From NCBI GenBank assembly GCA_033239125.1, contig BSWB01000002.1:52797001-52861000 (forward strand): a DNA stretch of 64,000 nt. The letters run 5' to 3'. Position numbers and translations under genes: made by a program. The notes under the pieces were generated by a model that saw only the letters and a list, made by a program, of their open reading frames with translations, was not told the DNA's origin and made no database searches. Source of the DNA: Fagopyrum homotropicum (Eukaryota > Streptophyta > Magnoliopsida > Caryophyllales > Polygonaceae). Positions 55,285 through 64,000 of the stretch are shown piece after piece (position 1 is the stretch's first letter; each line of letters opens with the position of its first letter).

Positions 55285-57030
55285 TGTTAGCATGAAATAT
55301 TGTGATATTTTAGGCACTTTTTCTAAGTGTATTTGATTCATATTGATAGTCTTTGATTTAGCATTGTTGCATTTGTGAGCTAGTTTGCCTATATTGTCGA
55401 TATGGATGTCTACACTAGCTTTATGTTGATTATAGGTGATTGAGAGTCATTTCCGAACGGAATCGAGCAAAGAAGAGTTGATTGAGTATGTCCATGGATT
55501 GAGGGCATTATTAGGAGCAAAATGGAGTTCAACTTGAGGAGTGCACAAGGCTAGGGAAGAATTACGTTCTTGCCCTAAACCACGCTCTAAAATACGGCCG
55601 TACTACAAACCACGTTTAATTCCACGGCCGTGGAACCTTGCAAAGAGAGGCGTGATGCATTCCAGTAACTATTACGGTCGTGGAATCCATGGTTCAAACC
55701 GTGACACTTTCCACGCTCTAAATTACGGTCGTGGAACCTTCCACGACCGTGATCCTGGCGATCTTTTTCGCCACATTTTGAAGCCACGATCTTTTGAAGA
55801 TTGGGCCGGGCCGATATTTTATCTTGCCCTATAAAAAGACGGACGAAGAGAAATTCCGTCACCTCGCTTTAGACCTTGGCTTACGCCTTCGCTTAGCGGC
55901 ACAACCCTTGTTTGGAAGCATTTACATCTCATTGGAGATCGAAGTTCGTGCTTGGATTTGCCCTAATCTCGCACTTTTGGTGGAGATTGCTGTTGAGATT
56001 TCCGGATTGGCGGAAGATCGAAGTTTTTGGAAGATTGTTGCAAGAAGATTTCTCTTCTTGTTTAGGTTTGATTTAGAAGACGGATTGACATCCCGTTCTT
56101 CCTTCTTTCCTAAGATTGTGTTTGTTTGGCTTATTCTGAATCTATTGACAGTATTCGTTCTTGATTGTGACTTTGAGATTGGTTTGAAGTTTATTGAAAG
56201 TTTTCGGAAGTCTCCATCTTTCAATCTTTTAATCTTTGAATTTGATATCAACATGACTATTATTGGCTAAAAACCCTTAACAATTCTAAGGTGAAGGGTT
56301 GATAGTTGTGGCTTAGATGATGATAGATCGATCGTAAACAGATTAGACCCTGAGAGTTTGAGAGAATCGTCGACGAGCCCTAAATCACGGTTTGTTCTTG
56401 AGATCCACGGCCGTGGAGTCTCAAGATCTACCCGTAATTTCCCTTAAGTTTACGAACCTGCTTTTACTTTAATCCAAAGTTAAAGATTTGCTTTAACTTA
56501 GTTTAGGCTTGCCCTTTCTAGGTGGTAGTGAAGCCTCAACAACCTCTACCTCGATTGTGAGTGTCATAACCGTAATCGGTTAAGTTAGTCTTGATCCTTG
56601 GATTACAAGTTTGGGTATTTGACATTAATTCTTGCCTTTAGAACCTTTCTATATTGAAGCCTCAACAACCTGTATAGAGAGTGTCTTGTAGGTGAGTCAT
56701 ATAAGGTTTTTGGAACTTCACCGTACGATTACCTTACATTAGTATACCTTTGCATATCTCAACTCCGTCTTTATATCATTAGTATATCTTGAATCGATTG
56801 CCACAGCTGGATACTTGGATCTTTAGAATTGTTGTCTTCCCAATATTTGCAAAAACTCTCATATTTACTCGCTTGATAATCTGCAATTGAATTTGTTCCC
56901 ACCCAAATCCCTGTGTTCGATACTCTGGAATTCTTGCTTAACTATATCGATCCGTACACTGCGGGTTCGCTTGCTTGATTCTAGTTTTATAAATTTAAAG
57001 CTTATTTGCACACACCTTTAGGGGCGAACA
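55285..57030 (+). repeat. Athila-2 5' LTR
   Basis: 1746 bp, from TGTTAGCATG to GGGGCGAACA. TATA box at 55830-55837. Palindromic words at 55578-55765 and the leader palindrome at 56397-56425. It differs much more from the Athila-1 LTRs than they do from each other, so it comes from another source copy. Confidence 0.92.
55830..55837 (+). promoter_or_regulatory. Athila-2 LTR TATA box (tataaaaa)
   Basis: Same context as in Athila-1: a gggccgggccg stretch before it and gacggacga after it. Confidence 0.75.
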
Positions 57031-57036
57031 AGTTTT

Positions 57037-57053
57037 TGGCGCCGTTGCCGGGG
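57037..57053 (+). promoter_or_regulatory. Primer binding site for tRNA-Asp (Athila-2)
   Basis: TGGCGCCGTTGCCGGGG, 6 nt inside the LTR, identical to Athila-1. Confidence 0.9.
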
Positions 57054-57131
57054 ATTTGGTTTCGGCCGAATTCGGTAGCCGGTTGTCAAGCTTGGGAGCT
57101 TGCTCTCGTTATTTGATATTACTTTGAGTGC

Positions 57132-59026
57132 ATGCGCAGGTCTAGGAACACCGAAGATCTCTTACCTCTTGATCAAGAGCTAGAGAAAACTTTAAGGCAA
57201 AAGCGCAAGGAAAAGAAGATGGCTGAAGGACACGAACGTGATCTTCAAGCGGAGTTGGCGGAGAAGGAAGCTCAACTCCAATGGAATGAGACCCTCCGCC
57301 AGGATGAAATGGATCGTCATCAATCTCAAGTTAACAATCTACAAGACATGATCTTCCAAATGAGGATAGAACTAAGCGACCTTAAGAATAAGGGAAGCAA
57401 GAAATCCTCAAGAAGAGCATCAAGGTCTAGAAGAAAAGGTCACTCATCCGCCGATGATAGTGATTCTTCCATGCCACCGTTAGAGGAGATTGATCCCACG
57501 ATCAATGTGAATCCTTTCCATCCACGGGAAGCTGCTAATCGTCGTGTTCCACCAAGGAATGCGAGGATCGAACGTGTAGATGAAGAGCCAAGAACTCTTG
57601 GCCAGTGGATGGATCCAACATAACAACCACGCCGTTTGGGCGTGAACTTTGATGCTGATGATGTGCAAGGGTTTAGCTTCAACCCTCAAGTCATTACTCT
57701 TGTTCGCCAAAACCAATTTGGCGGGATAAGCGCTGAATCTCCACACAAACACTTGCAGAACTTTGAGTGTATGATGGAGACAATGAGACCAAAGAGCGCT
57801 ACTACCAACAACTATAAGCTCAAGCCTTTCTTCTTCTCTTTGAAGGGGAAAGCGTTGTCTTGGTTCCAAGCTCTTCCTAGGGGAAACTAGACACGTGGGA
57901 AGACCTTTCCGTGGAGTTCCTCACCAAATTCTTTCCGCCATCCAAAACGGCGGAACTTAGAGGTAAGATCAATGCATTTTCCATGAGATCTAACAAAAGT
58001 TTGTTTCAATCATGGGAAAGGTTTCAGGACTTGTTATTGGATTGCCCTCATCATGGCATATCCAAACTTGCCTTGCTGGAGATTTACTATAAGGGGTTAG
58101 ATGCGGGAACGCAATTCAACCTCCAATCCCTCTCATGTGGAACATTCATGGACATAAGAGAAGATGACGCTTGGGACTTCATTGAGAAGCAAGCAAGGGT
58201 CATAGAGAAGTATTCTCACCGGAAAGTGGAGGGAAATCGTGTGGAGCAAGGAGCAAAGCTCACACATGAAGCTCAAAATCAGATTTTCTCCCTCAACAAT
58301 GAAATCAAAGAGTTGAAGGAGGCTATCAAGACCAACTTCCCAAAGCAACAAGAGAAGGATGTTGGCTATTTGGGCAACAACAATGGCGGTGATAACACAA
58401 ACCGCAACAACAACAATAACCGGAACAACAACCGGAATAACAATTGGAATGGAAACAACAACAACCGGAACAATAATTGGAACAACAATAGGGGTTCAAA
58501 CAACAACAATTGGCGCTCCAATCAACAAAATTCCGGTAACTCTTATCCTTCCAATTCTAATTCACTAACTCCACCTTCCTCTTCCTCTACTCCTTTGAAA
58601 AGCCAGGGGCAATCATCTAATGGAGGAAACAATTCGGGAAAGGAGAAGCCCGATCCCATGTTGGAAACGATTTTGGGAAAGCTAGAAGGGTTGGAGAACC
58701 GCATCATTAAGGTTGATGATCAAATTTCCAAGGTTGACAAAGCTCAAAAGGTTTTGGAAAACCAAATGTTCAACCATGCGGAGGAAGTTCCTAGGAATCA
58801 AGGGAAGCTTCCAGGAAAGACGGAGGACAACCATAAGGGAAGGGTTATGGCAATCACAACTAGGAGCGGAGTGACTACCACCGATCCGCAGCCTAAGTTC
58901 GTTGAAGTCCCCGTAGAGAAAGACAAAGAGAAGGGGAAGGAGAAGGAAGATGTCTACGTTCCTCCTCCAGCTTATAAACCTCCCCTACCATTCCCTCAAT
59001 CTAGAGCGAGAGCGCGTCTAGATAAA
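57132..59026 (+). pseudogene. gag: Athila-2 gag (broken)
   Basis: Start M-R-R-S-R-N-T at 57132. The frame is open to a CAA to TAA stop at 57621-57623, continues in the same frame to about 57882, loses one base and shifts, then stays open to a second CAA to TAA stop at 59027-59029. It has the same capsid blocks as Athila-1 (K-P-F-F-F-S-L-K-G-K-A-L-S-W-F) and the same Asn/Arg-rich stretch in place of a zinc knuckle. None of the gag lesions is shared with Athila-1. Confidence 0.87.
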
Positions 59027-59029
59027 TAA

Positions 59030-60292
59030 TTTGGTAAGTTCATAGAACTCATGAGCAAGCTGCATATTAATATACCATTTATTGATGCTATTGTAGGTAT
59101 GCCGGCTTATGGCAAGTTCTTGAAGGAACTCCTCTCTAACAAGAGGAAGCTAGAAGACTTCGGAGAGGTTAAGATGAGTTCGGATTCTTCGGATCTCATC
59201 AAAACCATGAAGGAGAAAATGCCCCCAAAGCTAAAGGATCCGGGGTCATTTTGCATTCACATAGGAGTGGGAGATGTCACATACGATGCGTTATGTGACT
59301 TAGGAGCAAGTGTGAGCATCATACCACTTGCATTGTGTAGGAAGATCGGTTTAGGCAACCCTAAACCGGTGAAGATGACGTTGTACATGGCGGATCGATC
59401 CATCACTCGCCCCGTCGGTATCGTAGAAGACGTCCCGGTCAAGCTAGGTAAATTCTTTGTTCCCATTGATTTTGTCGTGCTTGATATTCCTGCAGATAGT
59501 CCGGTCCCGATCATACTCGGAAGACCGTTTCTTGCAACCTCCGGCTGCATAGTTGATTGCAAGAATGGTAGACTCGCTTTTGATATAGGAGAGGAGAAAG
59601 TAGAGTTCGTTCTTTCTACTCTAGTGAAGGAGCCAATCTTTGATGAGGATATTTTCGATATCCAAGATGAAGAGGGTTTGTCTAGGGAGGGGGTAAGTGC
59701 GATTCTCTTTAACGATCCTTTACAAAAGGTTATCACTATGAGTCTAACCAATGTAGGGGAAGAAGAAGAGTGCAATGAGGCAATTGAAGCCTTAGAAGCA
59801 CAAGAAGAGATAGGTGAAGTGGAGTTTGAAAAACTCCACGATGAGGCAGAAAACGTGAGAATCCACGGTTATACCCTGTATTCCACGGCCGTGGATTTCA
59901 CAACCAAAATCGTGCCTCACTCCAGGGAGTTATACGGTCGTGGAGAAGATGTGACAACCGTATTTCCCTTCCACGCCCTAAACCACGGCCGTGGAGGCCA
60001 TGAGGAACCCGTAATTTTGGGCGTGGAAAGGAGTGATCGAGACACTTCTTCAACTTCTTCTAACTCTTCTCCCACACACTCATCACCCTTAGAAACTTCT
60101 AAGGAGACATCAGATGCTTCTCAAGGATCATTGGAAGCTCCGAAAGCAATGGAACTCAAGCCACTTCCTACTCATCTAAGGTACGCTTTTCTAGGATCTA
60201 ATTCTACCTTTCCAGTTATTGTTAGTTCCGATCTAAGCATAGATGAACATAATCAGCTCATGATTGTCCTTAGGAAACATAGGAAGCTATAG
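59030..60292 (+). pseudogene. pol: Athila-2 protease and linker
   Basis: Protease motif C-D-L-G-A-S-V-S-I-I-P at about 59300 and I-L-G-R-P-F-L-A-T near 59510-59540. An acidic linker with the palindromic-word cluster (59860-60035) encodes F-H-A-L-N-H-G-R-G-G. The frame ends in K-H-R-K-L where two bases are missing compared with Athila-1. Confidence 0.87.
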
Positions 60293-63054
60293 GCTATACT
60301 ATTGAGGACTTAGTAGGAATTAAACCCTCCCTATGCATGCATAAGATACTAATGGAGGAAGATTTTAGAACTTCAAGACAACCTCAAAGGCGGTTGAATC
60401 CGACCATGAAGGAGGTTGTCAAGAAGGAAATTCTTAAACTTCTTGATGCAAGTATCATCTACCCTATCTCCGATAGTAAGTGGGTGAGTCCGGTTCAAGT
60501 ATTTCCGAAGAAGGGAGGAATGACGGTCATCACCAACAAGAACAACGAACTCATTCCTACCCGAACCGTGACTGGATGGCGGATGTGCATAGACTACCGC
60601 AAGCTTAATAATGCAACGCGGAAGGATCATTTTCCATTGCCATTCATTGATCAAATGCTTGAAAGGTTAGCACAACATTCACATTTTTGCTACCTTGACG
60701 GTTATAGTGGTTTCTTTCAGATTCCGATACATCCGGACGATCAAGAGAAGACCACATTCACGTGCCCATGGGGTACGTTTGCTTACAGGAGAATGCCGTT
60801 TGGGCTTTGCAATGCCCCAGCCACCTTCCAACGGTGCATGATGGCCATCTTCTCCGAATACATAGAGGAAATCATGGAAGTCTTCATGGACGACTTCTCC
60901 GTATACGGTTCCTCTTTTAACGATTGCCTTTCTAACCTTTCTCTTGTTTTGCAAAGGTGTGAAGACACTAACCTAGTTCTTAATTGGGAGAAGTGTCAAT
61001 TTATGGTTAAGGAAGGAATTATATTAGGCCACTTAGTCTCTAGTAGAGGGATAGAGGTAGACAAGGCTAAGATAGAGACCATAGAGAAGCTTCCTCCCCC
61101 AATTTCGGTGAAAGGGATAAGAAGTTTCCTAGGACATGCTGGATTTTATAGACGTTTCATTAAGGACTTTTCTAAGATATCAAAACCTCTCACTAATCTA
61201 TTGATGAAGGATGCGGTTTTTGAGTTTTCGCAGGAATGTTTAGATGCGTTTAACACCATTCGGCAAGCTCTAATTTCAGCACCTATTATCCAACCCCCGG
61301 ATTGGACTCTTCCCTTTGAGATTATGTGCGATGCTAGTGACGTAGCTATTGGAGCTGTTCTTGGACAACGAAAAGAAGGGCGGACCCATGCCATATACTA
61401 TGCTAGCAAGACGCTAGATGAAGTGCAGCTCAACTACGCCACTACCGAAAAAGAGTTTTTAGCCATTGTCTATGCTATTGACAAGTTTCGCTCTTATCTT
61501 GTAGGTGCAAAGGTGATTGTCTACACGGATCATGCTGCGATCCGGTACCTCCTTGCGAAGAAATATGCGAAGCCAAGGCTAATTAGATGGATTCTTCTCC
61601 TACAAGAATTCGATCTTGAGATCCGCGACAAGAAAGGTTCAGAAAATTCTGTTGCGGATCATTTGAGTCGCCTAACACATCTAGAGGACGACCATTTACC
61701 CATCGACGACTCCTTCCCAGACGAACACCTACACCTTATTAAGGAGTGCATCGATGTGATCTCCAAAGGTAATGAACCATGGTTTGCTGATTTTGTTAAC
61801 TATTTGGTTTGTCAGGAGATACCACCCGGACTATCCTACGCACAAAGGAAGAAGTTCTTTAAGGATGTCCGGGAATACTATTGGAACGAGCCTCTCCTCT
61901 TTAAGAGAGGTCCGGATGGCATCATTCGGCGATGTGTGCCGGAAGATGAGATGCAAAGTGTCATCCGTCATTGTCATTCACTACCTTGTGGAGGACACAC
62001 TAGTTCGAACAAGACTAGCGCAAAGGTATTGCAATATGGATTCTTTTGGCCTACTTTGTTTAGAGATGTGCAATCCTTTGTTTCTTGTTGCGATGCTTGT
62101 CAAAGAACAGGCAATATCTCTAGGAGGAATGAGATGCCCCTCAACAACATCCAAGAGGTGGAGATTTTTAACGTTTGGGGAGTCGATTTCATGGGACCAT
62201 TCCCATCCTCTTGTGGAAACCAATACATACTATTGGCGGTGGATTATGTTTCTAGATGGGTGGAAGCAATTGCCTCTCCCACCAATGATGCCATGGTGGT
62301 GGTTAAGTTCTTCAACAAGACCATTTTCCCGCGATTTGGGATACCAAGGACGATCATTAGTGATGGAGGTTCTCACTTCATTGCCCAGCGCTTTGAAGCT
62401 CTTCTAGCTAAGTATGGGGTTACTCACAAGATCGCTACCCCTTATCATCCACAAACAAGTGGACAAGTTGAGATCTCAAATAGGGAAATCAAAGGAATCT
62501 TAGAGAAGACGGTTTCAAGGACTAGGAAGGATTGGTCCTTGAAGCTTGACGATGCATTATGGGCATACCGGACTGCATACAAGACTCCCATAGGAACCAC
62601 ACCATACAACCTTGTGTATGGGAAGTCTTGTCACTTGCCGGTAGAGTTGGAGCACAAAGCGTTTTGGGCTATCAAGTGGTTGAACTTCAGCATGAAAGAA
62701 GCGGGAGAGAAGCGTCTCCTAGACCTCAATGAGCTGGATGAACTCCGCTTGAATGCTTATGAAAACGCTAAAATCTATAAGGAGAGAGCAAAGCGTTGGC
62801 ATGATAAGCATATCATTCCAAAGGACTTCAAAGAAGGAGATCAAGTTCTCCTCTTCAATTCAAGGCTTCGTCTCTTTCCAGGTAAGCTTAAATCTCGTTG
62901 GACCGGACCTTTTCTAATTAAGCGTATTTTCCCCCATGGTGCAGTTGAAGTATGGGGTGAAGCGAGCGGAACTTTTAAGGTGAACGGCCAACGACTCAAG
63001 AAGTATACGCCGGAACTCCAAGCTGAGGAGTTCGCGCCTACCGCACTCGAATAA
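60293..63054 (+). CDS. pol: Athila-2 RT, RNase H and integrase, open frame
   Basis: From 60337 this is an uninterrupted 905-codon frame. It has RT with W-R-M-C-I-D-Y-R-K-L, L-D-G-Y-S-G-F-F-Q, M-P-F-G-L-C-N-A-P and F-M-D-D-F-S-V-Y-G. RNase H follows with C-D-A-S-D, E-K-E-F-L-A-I and Y-T-D-H-A-A-I-R-Y-L. Integrase has H-C-H-S-L-P-C-G-G-H, C-C-D-A-C, W-G-V-D-F-M-G-P-F, I-I-S-D-G-G-S-H-F and S-N-R-E-I-K-G. All catalytic residues I can name are present. In life this is part of a polyprotein, so the ATG at 60337 is not a natural start. The upstream frameshift and stops mean it is not made as part of gag-pol from this copy. Confidence 0.9.
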
Positions 63055-63882
63055 GTGAGAGATTGGTCTAGCTACGGACCTTAAACAAAGCGCTTCTTGG
63101 GAGGCAACCCAAGGTATTGCATTTCCGTTTTTGTTTTCGATTCATAGATTAGCTTAGTATAAACGTTTTTGCTTTGTTTTTGCCTTCGATTCCTTCCGGT
63201 ATGTTCGTGTTTTTGGATGTAGGAACGATGGAAAAGGAAAAGAGGAGGATGATGTTGAAGAAAAGTGACGAAATTTGGACTTTGGAGCTTTACAGAGAGT
63301 TCCACGGCCTAAACCACGGTCGTGATAGCTACAGTACCCGTAATTTCCAAAAGCCTTTGAAAAATCACCAAAACCACGGTTCCGTACACTTCCACGGCCG
63401 TTGAACACCCCGACAGACCGTGATTTTCAAAATTTTTCCTGTGACTATATAAACCACGTTCTTCACAAAAATCACTCCACAAAACCCTCTTCCACGCCCT
63501 AATAGCCGAAATCCACGACCCTCTCTCAAATCCTCGTTTCTTAATCGTTTTTAACGATTCTTCCTCCTAAACTGAAGCAAATTCAACCACAAACAAGATT
63601 CAAGCGACGAATCGAGCGGAAATTCACCAACGAACGCGCAATTCGGATTTTTCAATCCGAAAAATAGGTTTTTCCTCTCTTCTTGATTCTTGCCGATTTG
63701 GTTCGTTTTTGTTAGAGATTTTAGGAAGAACTGATTGAGATTGGAAGAAATTAGATTAGGACTGCCTGTTTGTGGTGATTGATTGCTGATTTGCTGAGAT
63801 TTGCGACTTTCTGAGACGAATCACGGTCTCTGGAGGAATTACGGCCGTGGTTTCCATAGAACAGCCCGTAATTTTCGACAGA
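63055..63882 (+). other. Athila-2 spacer between pol and ORF3
   Basis: Same layout as 24516-25344: the hairpin CTTGGG-aggcaa-CCCAAG (63096-63113) and word clusters at 63298-63425 and 63820-63872. Non-coding. Confidence 0.7.
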
Positions 63883-64000
63883 ATGGAGTTTGTAAGGAGA
63901 GTTTCGGGGAGGATCAAAGAGAAGAAGAATGATCAGAATAAGAAAAGGAAGGGTAATCCCTCCTCCTCATCCTCTAGGGCACCACCACCTTCTTCCTCTT
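63883..64000 (+). CDS. Athila-2 ORF3, N-terminus only
   Basis: ATG at 63883, M-E-F-V-R-R-V-S-G-R-I-K-E-K-K-N, then Lys-rich and Ser-rich stretches as in Athila-1 ORF3 (M-D-F-V-R-R-V-S-G-R). It runs off the window after 39 codons. Confidence 0.85.
   Translation, partial: MEFVRRVSGRIKEKKNDQNKKRKGNPSSSSSRAPPPSSS

Larger units (their letters stand above)
38464..64000 (-). mobile_element. CACTA (En/Spm) transposon, right part cut by window edge
   Basis: The left terminus is cactactacaaaaagg at 38464, followed by a dense set of subterminal repeats. On the minus strand the element then carries, from right to left, a TNP2 transposase gene and a TNP1-type gene joined to a C48-like protease. It is interrupted by three solo LTRs and by Athila-2, so the other terminus is outside the window. 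Flanking bases before the terminus are aat; the 3-bp duplication cannot be checked. Both genes carry lesions, so this copy is not autonomous. Confidence 0.82.
55285..64000 (+). mobile_element. Second Athila element (Athila-2), 3' end outside window
   Basis: The same family and order as Athila-1: 5' LTR, tRNA-Asp primer site, gag, protease, RT, RNase H, integrase, hairpin, word clusters and the start of ORF3. It is inserted in TNP2; the five bases before it are tatat, which should reappear after its 3' LTR. Its age cannot be set without the second LTR. Confidence 0.93.

Overview
This is a eukaryotic, plant-type repeat nest. The evidence is plant-specific retrotransposon lineages (Athila-type and chromovirus Ty3/gypsy elements), an En/Spm (CACTA) transposon, and a 17-nt primer site matching the 3' end of plant tRNA-Asp. 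I see no intact single-copy host gene, no rRNA or tRNA gene and no CRISPR. The species cannot be told from the sequence. All family assignments are from reading motifs; no database search was run.

Layout. 1-1000: AT-rich, with a possible gene start running off the left edge (minus strand). 1222-7211: a mosaic of old fragments, namely an LTR-like promoter piece, a decayed chromovirus gag (+), a reversed truncated Athila (ORF3, 3' UTR, 3' LTR) and a truncated chromovirus LTR. 7537-29914: a complete Athila element (Athila-1) with 1706-bp LTRs and target duplication attct. Its RNase H region is split by a complete 9249-bp chromovirus on the minus strand (Tekay-B, 13603-22851, duplication ccata). 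29915-38463: flanking DNA with a rearranged chromovirus insertion whose two ends are both U5 ends (31052-34362, duplication ttctt), a probable RPA-like (OB-fold) gene remnant, and an AT-rich spacer. 38464 to the right edge: a CACTA element on the minus strand, with a terminus, subterminal repeats, a TNP1-type gene joined to a Ulp1/C48-like protease, and a TNP2 transposase gene. The CACTA is broken by three solo LTRs (40792-43546, 43774-46480, 52255-54726) and by a second Athila (Athila-2, from 55285 past the right edge).

How the parts relate. Each Athila copy carries gag, protease, RT, RNase H and integrase, then a separate ORF in the env position. Both copies have broken gag-pol frames at different places; Athila-1 keeps an intact ORF3 and Athila-2 an uninterrupted RT-RH-integrase frame. 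LTR comparison by eye gives about 1.6% divergence for Athila-1 and about 1.4% for Tekay-B nested inside it, which fits the nesting order.

The most unusual signals are not genes. (1) A family of palindromic words built on CCACGGCCGTGG is spread through Athila LTRs, pol coding sequence and the region before ORF3, and older relatives carry a different palindrome. (2) Seven chromovirus LTRs share a 440-500 nt intron-like module with a consensus splice donor inside a perfect hairpin. (3) An inserted element has two U5 ends. (4) The CACTA protease seems to have lost its catalytic Asp. I found no clearly new defence or metabolic system.
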